DNA of 64,000 nt from CAZHMN01 sp964533705 (GTDB taxonomy: Bacteria > Electryoneota > B3-LCP): contig CAZHMN010000002.1 of the NCBI GenBank assembly GCA_964533705.1, positions 1 to 64,000 on the forward strand. The letters are read 5' to 3'. Under the pieces are notes generated by a model. It was given only the letters and a program-made list of their open reading frames with translations, had not been told where the DNA came from and made no database searches. A program made the position numbers and the translations under genes. This document shows positions 26,603 through 35,737 of the stretch, in pieces. Every line of letters begins with the position of its first letter. Position 1 is the first letter of the stretch.

Positions 26603-26770
26603 TTATTTGGGATTCTCTACGCCGGTCAGACGGCGTTTGTTCTCCGCCTGTCGTTCACGCAACTTCTGCACTTGCGCACGGATGTAATCTAGTCTTTCTT
26701 CGAAGGGCAACTTGCCAACTCGCTGCAAGTTGCGATCCCGGATTTCTCGGATAAGTTTAACAGCTCTCAC
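26603..26770 (-). CDS. 55-residue basic helical protein, probable antitoxin of the PIN toxin
   Basis: Starts at GTG 26770, overlapping the end of the PIN-domain gene by 14 bases in another frame, and ends at TAA 26603-26605. The product starts MRAVKLIREIRDRN and continues with a charged helical tail (LPFEERLDYIRAQ, then KLRERQAENKR). Small proteins with this M-x-A/T-V-x-x-I-R-x-I-R-D start are often found paired with PIN-domain proteins and are thought to be antitoxins. Here the order is toxin first, antitoxin second, which is less usual for VapBC. The overlapping start means its synthesis depends on translation of the PIN gene. Antitoxin function is inferred. Confidence 0.65.
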   Translation of the reverse strand: MRAVKLIREIRDRNLQRVGKLPFEERLDYIRAQVQKLRERQAENKRRLTGVENPK

Positions 26771-27236
26771 GGTCATAGCTGGCCAACAATCTTGGACAAC
26801 GTATTTGTATCGGTTTTAGCCCCATCTCCAAATTTACCGTCACAAATCCCCTCACCTGGAGAAAGTGCAGGACATGAGGATGATCCAGGCTGACGAACAC
26901 GTCAACTTCCGCGAGGGTTGCCAGAGCGATATGCAAGGCTTCAAAATAATATTTTTCATCCAGAACCTTTCGCTCGACATAGAGATCGGCGAGGGCATCC
27001 GCCTTCTCCGTGACCTCAAGCACCCGGGGATCACAATTCATCAGCTCATCGTATGCAACATATACTTCCTCAGGCGCCTCGGCCATCTCTGCTTGCACCA
27101 ACTCGGAGATAACAGGCTTGTACAAACCCGAGCGGAAATTCTCCAGAAGAGACTTTGACCAGCGCCTGTATTTGGGATCACAGCAGGCTGCAACAACGGA
27201 AGAATCAATGTATATTTTCGGCGGTCTTGTCAGCAT
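26757..27236 (-). CDS. PIN-domain protein (VapC-like ribonuclease toxin)
   Basis: A 159-residue PIN-domain protein. The first acidic residue is in KIYIDSSVVAA (about Asp11), Glu residues lie in ELVQAEMAEAP (about 45-52), and a third cluster is in EALHIALATLAEVDVFVSLD (about 119-138), giving the metal-binding acidic set of PIN nucleases. It would cleave RNA, as VapC toxins do, though stand-alone PIN proteins exist. Its stop codon overlaps the start of a 55-residue basic protein that is probably its antitoxin. A terminator follows the pair. There is no transposase or integrase nearby. Confidence 0.82.
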   Translation of the reverse strand: MLTRPPKIYIDSSVVAACCDPKYRRWSKSLLENFRSGLYKPVISELVQAEMAEAPEEVYVAYDELMNCDPRVLEVTEKADALADLYVERKVLDEKYYFEALHIALATLAEVDVFVSLDHPHVLHFLQVRGFVTVNLEMGLKPIQIRCPRLLASYDRESC

Positions 27237-27560
27237 TTATAAACCCCAATAAAAATTCCTTCTGCCTGGAGTACAGTATTGAAGTTAATAAAACCAAATA
27301 GTTAGAATTGGGTGCTAAGTCAAATACATTAGTTTGTACGAAAATTCTAGTTGAGGGTTTGAAGGACGGTACTTTATTTTAATCATCGGCTGATTTTTAT
27401 GATAAATTTAATATGATAGTGAGATTTCCTTTCGGTTTTTCTCTTACAATACCATTTGATATAGCAGCGAACCGTGCCTGTACAGTTTTTCCTTGATTTG
27501 AAGGTATTACATTCGTATCTTTTTTTACTTCAACTAAATATGCTACTTTGAAGGACCACC
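27237..27560 (+). other. A/T-rich intergenic region between divergent PIN and gatE genes
   Basis: About 320 bases of clearly lower G+C than its surroundings. Only a 61-codon minus-strand frame (27397-27582) is open here; it overlaps the gatE start and looks like chance. It presumably holds divergent promoters, but I find no convincing -35/-10 pair. The short word TTTGAAGGAC occurs at 27358 and again at 27547. Confidence 0.5.
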
Positions 27561-29465
27561 TTGGATAAAAGCTTCGATCCAACCGAATATAACATGAAGT
27601 CAGGATTGGAAGTACATTATCAGATCCTGACGGAAAAGAAACTCTTCTGCCGCTGTCCAGCCGGGTTGTACTCCGACCATCACGACGCCGAGGTACTGCG
27701 GCACATGCGCCCGACGCTCTCGGAACTGGGCGAGTACGATGGCACGGCCTTGATGGAATTTAAAACAAAAAAGAACGTTATTTATCTGTTAAACCGCGAA
27801 TCCGTCTGTACCTACGAGATGGATGATACTCCCCCCTTCCCCATCAACCAGAAAGCCCTGGACATCGCCATCGAAATCGCCCTGATGTTGAATTGCAAAA
27901 TCGTGGGGGAAGTTCATGTCTCCAGAAAGCAATATCTGGACGGCTCAATTCCGACTGGTTTTCAGCGCACAGCTATTGTTGGCGTTGACGGTTGGGTACC
28001 CTATAAAAACCGCAAGATCGGAATCATACAACTGGCGCTGGAGGAAGACGCCTGCAGGGAAGTATCGGACGTCGGACATACCATCACCTTCCGCACCGAT
28101 CGCCTCTCCATGCCCCTGGTGGAAGTGGTCACCGCAGCGGACATGAAAACGCCCGATGAAGTGGCAGAGGTTGGTTATATCATTGGGGACATACTGCGCG
28201 TGACCGGTAAAGTGAGACGCGGCATCGGGACGGTCAGACAGGACGTCAATGTCTCCATCGAGGGAGGAACCCGAGTTGAGATAAAGGGCGTGCCGCGCAT
28301 CCCCTTGTTTCCGGCTCTGGTTTACAATGAAGCTCTAAGACAACACAACCTGCTGAAGATTCGGGATTTTATGCGACAGAAATTCTCTTCGAGAGAAGAG
28401 ATAAAAGGCGACATATTTGATCTTTCCAATATTCAGAACCGCATTCGCCATCGCCTGGTGAAAAAAGCCATTAGCAAGAGAGGCGCTACTCTAAGAGGCG
28501 TTGCCCTGCGCGGGATTAACGGTTTGTTGATGATGCCCACTCAGCCGGGTTTGACCTTTGCGCATGAAATATCCGAAAGGCTCAGAGTTATTGCCTGTCT
28601 GGATCAATTGCCCAATCTCTTGCATACCGAAGATCTGTCCGTCGCGGGATTGGAACCGGCGGATCTATCGTTAATCGGCAAGGCCATAAACCTCCGGGAA
28701 GGTGATACCGGCGTTATCACCTGGGGAACGGCGGACGATACTCAGACTGCGGTGCAGGAGATCATCATTCGGGTGCAAGAGGCGTACGATGGCGTACAGA
28801 ATGAAACACGCCAGGCGCGCCGCGATGGTCTAACGGACTTCGAACGCATTCTTCCGGGGCCTGACCGGATGTATCCGGATACGGATTCGCCGCCAACCGC
28901 CATCGCTCCTGAACGCGTTGAAAGGATTCGAAAGCTTCTCCCCCGCCCTCCCTGGTTGCTCCAGAAGGAATTCGAGAAGAAAGGAATACCCGTCCAGTGG
29001 GCCAAATGCCTTGCTGTACATAGCGATCGCGGCTTATTCGAGCGGATTACGAATCGAAACGACGTTAATCCGAAACTGGTCGCCTGGGTGTTCGTAGAAT
29101 TGTCCAAGCATTTAAGGCGCCGAGGCGTTCCCGTTGACAATTTAAAACCTGAGCACTGGGATAGGTTCGGAGAATTGATCGCTCAGAAACGCATCTACCG
29201 GGAAGGCTGGCCCTTATTGATTTCTTACATGGCCGAACATCCGCAAGAAGATCCTGAAGATTTTCTGGCCGCCCAGAACATCACGCCCTTGAACTCTGAA
29301 ATGCTTGCGAAAACTGTGGCGGGAATTGCCGAGAAGCACCGTGGGACGAAGCTCTACGATGAGGAGAACTGGCCGACGGTTTTAATGGGGCAGGTGATGC
29401 GGGAATTGCGGGGCCGAGCGCCCGGCGCACTGATCTGGGAGACGGTCAAGCAGCAATCCAGGTGA
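27561..29465 (+). CDS. gatE: Archaeal-type glutamyl-tRNA(Gln) amidotransferase subunit E
   Basis: A 634-residue GatE, the tRNA-binding and kinase subunit of the GatDE amidotransferase that converts Glu-tRNA(Gln) to Gln-tRNA(Gln). Features are KSGLEVHYQILTEKKLFCRC at the start, VSRKQYLDGSIPTGFQRT and VRQDVNVSIEGG in the GatB-like core, then the inserted AspRS-like GAD domain (about 300-420, including LPNLLHTEDL), LPGPDRMYPDTDSPP, and the C-terminal YqeY-like domain. The GAD insertion separates GatE from bacterial GatB. GatDE is typical of archaea; no gatD is adjacent. The start is TTG 27561 with GAAGGA 6 bases upstream; ATG 27594 is an alternative. Confidence 0.9.
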   Translation: MDKSFDPTEYNMKSGLEVHYQILTEKKLFCRCPAGLYSDHHDAEVLRHMRPTLSELGEYDGTALMEFKTKKNVIYLLNRESVCTYEMDDTPPFPINQKALDIAIEIALMLNCKIVGEVHVSRKQYLDGSIPTGFQRTAIVGVDGWVPYKNRKIGIIQLALEEDACREVSDVGHTITFRTDRLSMPLVEVVTAADMKTPDEVAEVGYIIGDILRVTGKVRRGIGTVRQDVNVSIEGGTRVEIKGVPRIPLFPALVYNEALRQHNLLKIRDFMRQKFSSREEIKGDIFDLSNIQNRIRHRLVKKAISKRGATLRGVALRGINGLLMMPTQPGLTFAHEISERLRVIACLDQLPNLLHTEDLSVAGLEPADLSLIGKAINLREGDTGVITWGTADDTQTAVQEIIIRVQEAYDGVQNETRQARRDGLTDFERILPGPDRMYPDTDSPPTAIAPERVERIRKLLPRPPWLLQKEFEKKGIPVQWAKCLAVHSDRGLFERITNRNDVNPKLVAWVFVELSKHLRRRGVPVDNLKPEHWDRFGELIAQKRIYREGWPLLISYMAEHPQEDPEDFLAAQNITPLNSEMLAKTVAGIAEKHRGTKLYDEENWPTVLMGQVMRELRGRAPGALIWETVKQQSR

Positions 29466-29470
29466 CAATG

Positions 29471-29494
29471 AAAAAGGGTCAGTCTTCGGACCCT
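29471..29494 (-). terminator. Intrinsic terminator after the DUF1858 gene
   Basis: On the minus strand AGGGTC, loop CGAAGACT, GACCCT, then TTTTC, some 34 bases after the DUF1858 stop. It also sits at the end of convergent gatE. Confidence 0.55.
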
Positions 29495-29527
29495 CAGGGA
29501 ATACAGAATTGTTGATGAGTTCCAGAG

Positions 29528-29740
29528 TTATTCAGCAGCCGCAGCGTTCAGATCGTCTAATAGTGTCTCTAAATCCTTAACGCTGTGGGTTTGGGCACCC
29601 ATCCGAATCGTTCCTGTGGTGGCGAGTTCACATTCCACGCAGTGCAGTTTATACTTGAGGAAAACCTTTTCCGTGTTCGGGAAACGCTTGATCACTTCAG
29701 AGATGTTCATGTCCGCGGTGATGAGGCGTTCTACTGACAT
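29528..29740 (-). CDS. DUF1858 domain protein
   Basis: A 70-residue protein of the DUF1858 family: ITADMNISEVIKRFPNTEKVFLKYKLHCVECELA with a C-x2-C pair at about residues 34-37, then a helical tail. These small proteins are called disulfide oxidoreductase-like or metal-binding, often stand alone, and have no proven reaction. It lies convergent to gatE and divergent from menA. An ATG at 29740 with nearby GGAG supports the start. Confidence 0.85.
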   Translation of the reverse strand: MSVERLITADMNISEVIKRFPNTEKVFLKYKLHCVECELATTGTIRMGAQTHSVKDLETLLDDLNAAAAE

Positions 29741-29920
29741 CGTTGAACTCCTTCGACTTGTTTGGACTAAAATTAATATTTCAAATGAGAAAAGTCAAGA
29801 AGTTTCTGCAACATTGCGCCGAAAGCATCCAGATAGTGGAAATGGGGTCTATTCAGATATCATTGATGGACAAATTGCATAAATTCTCAACCAAGACTGA
29901 TCAAAAGAAGGATACTGCCA

Positions 29921-30871
29921 ATGACACCCGCAAGCGAATTAGCCGCAATCCCGCCGAAAGGCAAAATATCAATTTGGCTGGAAGCGGTTCGTGCGCCCTT
30001 TTTTACGGCGGTTCTGGTTCCGGTTCTGTTAGCCTCCGTCATGGCCTGGCAGAACGGCTATCCAGTGCAGATCGGATATTTTTTCCTGACCTTGCTGGCT
30101 GCCGTCTTTCTTCAAGCCGGCACCAACGTGATGAACGATTACGCCGATCACATCAACACCTGTGACGATCGCAACACGGAATTCGTCCGCCCCTTCAGTG
30201 GCGGCAGCCGTATGATACAAAATGGCATTTTATCGCCTCAAGACGTGCTAACGGGCGCAATTGTGTTCTTAAGCGTCAGCACGGTACTGGGCTTGATCCT
30301 CGTGGCTCTACGCGGGCTTCCCATTTTCTACCTGGGGCTAGTGGGAACCTTTTGCGCTGTTTTCTATACGTTGCCGCCTTTCTACATCGCAGCTCGCGGT
30401 CTGGGAGAGTTGGTCGTGGGGCTTTGTTTCGGAACGCTGATGATGCTGGGTGCCTATTACGTTCAAGCGCAAACCTTCAGCGTAGAAGTCGTGGTGGCTT
30501 CCATCCCCGTGACTCTTCTGATTGCTGGCGTTCTCTACATCAACGAGTTCCCCGATTTTGTGGCTGACCGAGATAGTGGAAAACGGCATCTCGTCGTTCG
30601 CATGGGCAGACCGAGAGCTTTCTACGGATACGTTGCCATCATAGCGTTTACCTACATCTCCATTATCCTCGGAGTGATCGGTAATATCCTATCGCCCTTT
30701 ACACTGATCGCACTGTTGACCTTCCCCAAAGCGTTCAAAGCGATCCGGGTCGCCCGAGTGCACCACTCAGAATCACAGAAGCTCGTTCCCGCCAATGCCG
30801 CTACGATCGCGGTGCATCTGACCACGGGACTATTGCTCAGTCTCGCATACGCGATTGACGCTCTTATTTAA
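29921..30871 (+). CDS. menA: UbiA-family prenyltransferase, 1,4-dihydroxy-2-naphthoate polyprenyltransferase-like
   Basis: A 316-residue membrane enzyme with eight to nine hydrophobic helices. The first Asp-rich motif is NVMNDYADHINTCDD (about residues 69-83), and the second is EFPDFVADRDSGKR (about 208-221); these bind magnesium and polyprenyl diphosphate. Sequence and length are closest to MenA, which prenylates DHNA in menaquinone synthesis. No other men or ubi gene is in the window, so another aromatic acceptor is possible. Start ATG 29921 has GAAGGA 8 bases upstream. tldE follows after 23 bases. Confidence 0.8.
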   Translation: MTPASELAAIPPKGKISIWLEAVRAPFFTAVLVPVLLASVMAWQNGYPVQIGYFFLTLLAAVFLQAGTNVMNDYADHINTCDDRNTEFVRPFSGGSRMIQNGILSPQDVLTGAIVFLSVSTVLGLILVALRGLPIFYLGLVGTFCAVFYTLPPFYIAARGLGELVVGLCFGTLMMLGAYYVQAQTFSVEVVVASIPVTLLIAGVLYINEFPDFVADRDSGKRHLVVRMGRPRAFYGYVAIIAFTYISIILGVIGNILSPFTLIALLTFPKAFKAIRVARVHHSESQKLVPANAATIAVHLTTGLLLSLAYAIDALI

Positions 30872-30894
30872 CTGCTATCTTACATCGGAGCAGA

Positions 30895-32235
30895 ATGATG
30901 GATCGCAACCAGGCTGAATCAATCGTTCAGCGTACTCTATCGCATTCCGATGCGGCAGAAACCGAAGTGCTGCTATCGCACGGTGTGGAAAATCTGACTC
31001 GGTTCAGCGATAACGCCATCTCACAGAACGTAGCCCGTACTCTGTCCACCCTGACCGTCAAGGTGCACCTGGGCAGAAAGGTCGGCAGGGCGACCACGGA
31101 TCAATTTAATGACGAATCCCTGAAACGCGCCATTGACATGGCCAAGAAGATCGCGGAACAACAGAAAGACGATCCGGAGCTTCTGCCGCTTGCGGGCGCG
31201 TCCGAATTTGCAGAGATCAGGGCATATTATGAGAATACTGCTGCCTACAGCCCTGAAGAGAGAGCCGCCGCTATCGCCTCGCTGGTGGCGGAAATTACAG
31301 ACCACAATGCAAGCTCCGCCGGTATTTTCGCGACGGAAGCGGAATCCATCGCGCTGGGCAACTCAAACGGACTCTTCGGCTATTATCGAAGCACAAGTGC
31401 CACACTGTCCGCCACGGTCGAAGCAAACGGTGTCTCCGGTTGGGCCGAGGAAATCCACCGGGACGTGTCGAAAATTGACGTTAGCATCGTTGCTCGAACC
31501 GCTCTGCGGAAGGCACTTGACGCTCGTAATCCCATCCCCATAGATCCGGGCGAATATACCGTCGTCTTAGAGCCGGCAGCCGTTGCAGACCTGTTGATGT
31601 TCATGGGCTATGAAGGCTTCGGGGGATTGAACTACGTCGAAGGCCGCAGTTTCGTGTCGAATAAGATTGGCCAAAAAATATTAGGGGAGAACGTTACCAT
31701 CGTGGACGATGCTTACAGCGAGCTGAATCCCGGTCTTCCCTTCGATTTCGAGGGCCAACCCCGCCAGCGCCTGGTGCTGATCGAGAAGGGCGTCGCTCGG
31801 AACGTGGTGCATGACCGTCTTACAGCCGCACGGGCCGGCACGAAGACGACGGGTCATTCTCTGCCTCAACCTAATAGTTCAGGGCCTTTGCCCTTCAATC
31901 TGATGCTGGAGCCGGGAAACTCCAGCCTGAAAGAGATGATCGAATCTACAGAAAAGGGCATCCTGGTGACTCATTTTCACTACACGAACGTCATTGATCC
32001 GATACGGCTGACATTGACCGGCATGACGCGGGACGGAACGTTTTTGATCGAGAACGGCCGCATCACTAAACCGGTACGCAATATGCGTTTCACCGACAGT
32101 ATCGTAGATGCGTTCAATCGAATTGAATTGATCTCGAAAGATCGAAGAACTGCAGAAGCCTTTTTCGCCGGAAGTTACGTTGTGCCGGCGCTCAAAATCT
32201 CGAAATTCAACTTTTCCAGCGCCAGCGAATTTTAG
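30895..32235 (+). CDS. tldE: TldE/PmbA-type protein, TldD-TldE protease non-catalytic partner
   Basis: A 446-residue member of the TldD/PmbA family. It has the TldE-like layout (GNSNGLFGYYRSTSATLSA, PIDPGEYTVVLEPAAVADL, GLNYVEGRSF, DRLTAARAGTKTTGHS) but no H-E-x3-H zinc motif, so it should be the regulatory half of the TldD/TldE heterodimer that threads and cuts unfolded peptides. The next gene, tldD, carries the zinc site, and 23 bases separate the two. Initiation at ATG 30895 follows a GGAG site; a second ATG comes immediately after. Cell location is cytoplasmic. Confidence 0.88.
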   Translation: MMDRNQAESIVQRTLSHSDAAETEVLLSHGVENLTRFSDNAISQNVARTLSTLTVKVHLGRKVGRATTDQFNDESLKRAIDMAKKIAEQQKDDPELLPLAGASEFAEIRAYYENTAAYSPEERAAAIASLVAEITDHNASSAGIFATEAESIALGNSNGLFGYYRSTSATLSATVEANGVSGWAEEIHRDVSKIDVSIVARTALRKALDARNPIPIDPGEYTVVLEPAAVADLLMFMGYEGFGGLNYVEGRSFVSNKIGQKILGENVTIVDDAYSELNPGLPFDFEGQPRQRLVLIEKGVARNVVHDRLTAARAGTKTTGHSLPQPNSSGPLPFNLMLEPGNSSLKEMIESTEKGILVTHFHYTNVIDPIRLTLTGMTRDGTFLIENGRITKPVRNMRFTDSIVDAFNRIELISKDRRTAEAFFAGSYVVPALKISKFNFSSASEF

Positions 32236-32258
32236 CCTCGACATACCGGGAGAATAAC

Positions 32259-33704
32259 GTGAAATCATTGGCCGAAAACGCCGTGGATACAGCCGTTAGA
32301 TCAGGTGCATCCTACGCGGACATTCGCATCGTCGAAACGAAAAAGGAAAATATACTACTTCGAAACGGAAAGATCGCCGAGACGGACCTTTCCGAGGATC
32401 TGGGATTCGGTATGCGGGTTTTGGTTGATGGAGCCTGGGGATTCGCCTCGTCAGCCAAGTTGGACCCTGAGGAAATTCAGCGGGTCGTTTCCCTGGCCGT
32501 GAGCGTCGCAGAAGCGAGTTCAATGCTCAAAAAAGAGGATGTCCGATTGGCCCCGGAACCGGTTCATCGCGACATCTGGATTACGCCTTACCTCATTGAC
32601 CCCTTTTCCGTTCCGATATCAGAAAAACTGGCTCTGCTGTCGGCGGTTGACGAAGAACTGCGCAAATCGCCGGAAATCGTCGTATCAACCGCCTCGATGT
32701 CCTTTCAGAAGAAAAGACAGTGGATGGCGACCTCAGAGGGCACCTTTATAGATCAGACGCTGATGCGTTCCGGAGCGGGCTTCTCAGCTACGGCGGTAAA
32801 AGATGGCGACGTGCAGGTTCGCAGTTATCCCAGTTCCTTTGGTGGACAATATATGAGCTGCGGGTATGAACTCGTTTTAGCCTTAAAACTCCTGGAAAAC
32901 GCCTCCCAGATCCGCGAAGAAGCCGTGGCGCTGCTTTCGGCGGATACCTGTCCTTCGGGTAAAAAGGATCTGATCCTGGATAGCTCGCAACTGGCGCTCC
33001 AGATTCACGAATCGGTCGGTCATCCTACCGAACTCGACCGGGTGTTGGGTATGGAAGCGAACTTCGCCGGGACCAGCTTTGCTACGCTGGATAAATTCAA
33101 CGATTTTGAATATGGTTCACCCATCGTCAACCTGATTTGCGATAATACCGTTCCGGGCGGCCTGGCCACCACCGGTTACGACGATGACGGAGTGCGTTCG
33201 CAACGCTGGCCCATCGTCTCTGAAGGACGCTTCGTGGGTTACCAATACAACCGGGAGCTGGCACATAAGATTAATGCCGAGCGTTCGGTCGGCTCGAGCC
33301 GGGCGCAGGGTTGGTCGCACATCCCCATTGTCAGGAATTCAAATCTATCCCTGATGCCCGGCGATAAGACCTTTGATGAATTGATCTCCGGCGTTGATGA
33401 AGGAATCTACATGGCTGTGAACCGATCCTGGTCCATTGACCAGCGACGCCTGAATTTCCAGTTTAGTTGTGAGATCGGCTGGGAAATCAAGGGTGGCAAG
33501 TTGGGCAGGATGCTGAAAAATCCCAATTACCAGGGCATCACCTATGAGTTCTGGCGCTCGTGCGAGGCTATCGCCAATTCCGACTACTGGGTACTGTGGG
33601 GCGTTCCCAACTGCGGGAAAGGTCAACCCATGCAAGTCGTGGGGATGTCTCACGGGGCCAGCCCGGCATTATTCAGAAATATCACCGTTGGAGTGGGCAA
33701 CTAA
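32259..33704 (+). CDS. tldD: TldD family zinc metalloprotease
   Basis: A 481-residue catalytic TldD. The zinc motif IHESVGHPTELD has His250, Glu251 and His254, with a third ligand probably the Cys in QFSCEIGWEIKGG. Other family signatures are GFGMRVLVDGAWGFASS and GWSHIPIVRNSNL. With TldE it forms a barrel-shaped protease that digests small unstructured peptides; in some bacteria the pair matures ribosomal peptides or antitoxins such as CcdA. It starts at GTG 32259 with GGGAG upstream, 23 bases after tldE, and ends before a strong terminator. Confidence 0.92.
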   Translation: MKSLAENAVDTAVRSGASYADIRIVETKKENILLRNGKIAETDLSEDLGFGMRVLVDGAWGFASSAKLDPEEIQRVVSLAVSVAEASSMLKKEDVRLAPEPVHRDIWITPYLIDPFSVPISEKLALLSAVDEELRKSPEIVVSTASMSFQKKRQWMATSEGTFIDQTLMRSGAGFSATAVKDGDVQVRSYPSSFGGQYMSCGYELVLALKLLENASQIREEAVALLSADTCPSGKKDLILDSSQLALQIHESVGHPTELDRVLGMEANFAGTSFATLDKFNDFEYGSPIVNLICDNTVPGGLATTGYDDDGVRSQRWPIVSEGRFVGYQYNRELAHKINAERSVGSSRAQGWSHIPIVRNSNLSLMPGDKTFDELISGVDEGIYMAVNRSWSIDQRRLNFQFSCEIGWEIKGGKLGRMLKNPNYQGITYEFWRSCEAIANSDYWVLWGVPNCGKGQPMQVVGMSHGASPALFRNITVGVGN

Positions 33705-33725
33705 GGTCGCTGACCGTAAACAAAT

Positions 33726-33749
33726 AATCCGCCATAGGCGGATTTTTTT
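33726..33749 (+). terminator. Strong intrinsic terminator of the menA-tldE-tldD operon
   Basis: Perfect 8-bp stem AATCCGCC, loop ATA, GGCGGATT, running into seven T; 22 bases after the tldD stop. Confidence 0.9.
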
Positions 33750-33883
33750 ATTTCACTGTTTTTTCGCTTCTTCCGTCTCCAATCCCATTCCTTCCCGAGA
33801 TATTTGCACGGAAGATAGTCTTTCAGGAAGCAATGGCTTAAGTGTAAATCCTCCTCGCCGCATGGTTATAATGCCCTTAAATA

Positions 33884-35398
33884 TTATACGACTTCCTCAG
33901 CGGTTTCTTGGTCTTCATCGGGGGTGGGTGAGATTGTGTGAGTCCGCGGCTGTGGAGCAACCGTGTAAAAGAACCTATCCTCCGGAGCGTGAGGGATTTT
34001 TTTACCTGGAGCGACTTTCTGCTTTAGACCTACGACCAGACCGCGGCTGTTGAATTCCCGTTCCGCCGTGTCGCGGATTCGTACCATTTCCTCAGCAGTG
34101 ATTTCATCGGTGGAGAGGCATCCTTCATGAGGCATGTACATCGGTTCGGGGTGTGGTAATATGCAGCCCATATTCTCCGCTTTTGCTCTGAGCCCCGTGC
34201 CGGCGTACGGAACGGCCAGCGAAAAATCAAAATCATCAACTCCCAAACTACGCAATTTCCAGGCGAAATTCAGGGTTTCATAGACCTCTTCGAGCGTTTC
34301 ACCGGGATGGCCGATCGTGAAATGGCAGGAGACTTTTAGACCGGCTTCAAGCGATCTGGCAATGGCATGCTCCAGGATGAAAAGGTCCACTGGTTTCTCG
34401 AGAATTGAATTCAGGACTCTACGGCTGCCGGATTCGGGCGAAAAATGCAAGCGTTTGCCGCCGGATTCCATGACTTTAGCCAGGATTATTTCATCGAGAG
34501 CGGCCGGATCCACTCCGTTTCGGGCCGTCCACTGAATCCGCAAATTTTCAGCCACTATCCCGCTGAGAAGTTGTTCAGCTGCCTCTCGATCCGAAAATAG
34601 GTTGTCGTCATCGAAGAAGAACTCTCTAACTCCGTAGAATTCGACAAGATGTTTCATCTCCTTAATAATATTACCAGTAGATTTTCGCCTTACCGTAGTC
34701 CCGTGTACTCTTCCAAAGCTGCAGAAAGTACAGGGTTTCCCGCACCCTCTCGACGTAAACAGGGGTATGCCCCTCTTTCCACTGATTTTAAAAAACGCTT
34801 TCACCGGAATGAGATCGTATGCCGGTAAGGGAAGCGAATCAAGATTCTCAATAAAATGTGGATTAGGTCTGTTACTAACCACTCCGTTCTCTTTTCTATA
34901 TGCAATCCCGTCCATTCGTTGGTAACTCTGTCCTCTTTCCAGACGAGCCAACAAACGTGGAAAGATTTCTTCCCCTTCCCCCAAAACCACAACATCCACT
35001 TCAGGCACCGCCAGGGTGTCTTCAGGGGCGGCGCTGGGATGGTTTCCTCCGCAAACCACAAATATTTCAGGGTGAATCGCTTTTACCCAATTGGCTAACG
35101 ATCTCATCCTGGGCATCTGCGTTGTAAAGGGAACGGAAAAGCCCACTACCTGCGGGCGGAATCTTCGAATTTCAGCGGCTATCTCTTCTTCGGGTAGACC
35201 GATTTCGATCCAGTTTCCTTCGATGCGCCAGCGCTGCCCCCATCCTGACGTGAGGGCATCAAGAAGCTTTACCTGATGGCCGGAAGCTCTCAGTGCTGAA
35301 GCAATAGAAGCCAAACCCACAGGCAAAAAGGGCAGTACCCTATCGGCACAGCGTTCGCTAACAATGCAGGATGGTTGAACAAGGAGAACTCTCATCAT
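33884..35398 (-). CDS. B12-binding-domain radical SAM protein
   Basis: A 504-residue protein. The N-terminal cobalamin-binding Rossmann domain (1-150) includes LPVGLASIASALRASGHQV and VCGGNHPSAAPEDTL. The radical SAM barrel follows, with the cluster motif SRGCGKPCTFCSF: Cys219, Cys223 and Cys226 in C-x3-C-x2-C. Downstream are FFDDDNLF and a GGKRLHFSPESGS strand. The cobalamin-domain His/Asp loop is degenerate, as in many members that bind B12 base-off. Such enzymes methylate or rearrange unactivated carbons, often in lipids, tetrapyrroles or natural products; the substrate is unknown. It stands alone with its own promoter and is convergent to tldD. The C-terminal 40 residues are unusually acidic. 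Confidence 0.85.
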   Translation of the reverse strand: MMRVLLVQPSCIVSERCADRVLPFLPVGLASIASALRASGHQVKLLDALTSGWGQRWRIEGNWIEIGLPEEEIAAEIRRFRPQVVGFSVPFTTQMPRMRSLANWVKAIHPEIFVVCGGNHPSAAPEDTLAVPEVDVVVLGEGEEIFPRLLARLERGQSYQRMDGIAYRKENGVVSNRPNPHFIENLDSLPLPAYDLIPVKAFFKISGKRGIPLFTSRGCGKPCTFCSFGRVHGTTVRRKSTGNIIKEMKHLVEFYGVREFFFDDDNLFSDREAAEQLLSGIVAENLRIQWTARNGVDPAALDEIILAKVMESGGKRLHFSPESGSRRVLNSILEKPVDLFILEHAIARSLEAGLKVSCHFTIGHPGETLEEVYETLNFAWKLRSLGVDDFDFSLAVPYAGTGLRAKAENMGCILPHPEPMYMPHEGCLSTDEITAEEMVRIRDTAEREFNSRGLVVGLKQKVAPGKKIPHAPEDRFFYTVAPQPRTHTISPTPDEDQETAEEVV

Positions 35399-35445
35399 AA
35401 CCCCGATTACAGAACCTACCTCGAAGCTTAAATCTTTGGGCTTAT

Positions 35446-35474
35446 AAATTAGACTCTACCGGGGGAAAAGTCAA
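35446..35474 (-). promoter_or_regulatory. Promoter of the radical SAM gene
   Basis: On the minus strand TTGACT (35469-35474), 17 bp, TAATTT (35446-35451), 48 bases upstream of ATG 35398. Confidence 0.65.
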
Positions 35475-35617
35475 GATTATTACACGAGTATTTGACCCCT
35501 CTGCCCCATCATCGCCTTAAAAGCTGCAGGAGAAATTCAAAAAAATCAACTTCAGGTCTCAAGGATCGCGCGACTGAAACTGGGCCAATGAAGAGCGATT
35601 TAGCGGTCTCGACGCAA

Positions 35618-35635
35618 ACTGCCACTTACTGCCAC
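35618..35635 (+). repeat. Two tandem ACTGCCAC words one helical turn apart
   Basis: ACTGCCAC occurs at 35618-35625 and 35628-35635, 10 bp apart, about 105 bp upstream of the sigma-54 promoter of hsp20. The position would suit an activator (enhancer-binding protein) site. Apart from this repeat and the promoters, I see nothing in 35475-35737. Confidence 0.35.
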
Positions 35636-35737
35636 GATCCTGTCATTATTGCATATTATAACTGACCTGAGTGTGGAAAACTCGGATTTATATGAATCAG
35701 AGAGCCTTATGCATATATTTATCATGATGTTATATAA

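Noticed and set aside
27397..27582. 61-codon minus-strand frame upstream of gatE
   Set aside because: No ribosome site, A/T-rich noncoding composition, and it overlaps the gatE start; probably chance.
30895..35398. A RiPP maturation cluster from tldE/tldD plus the radical SAM gene
   Set aside because: The radical SAM gene is convergent with its own promoter, and I find no precursor peptide ORF; tldD/tldE are widespread housekeeping proteins.
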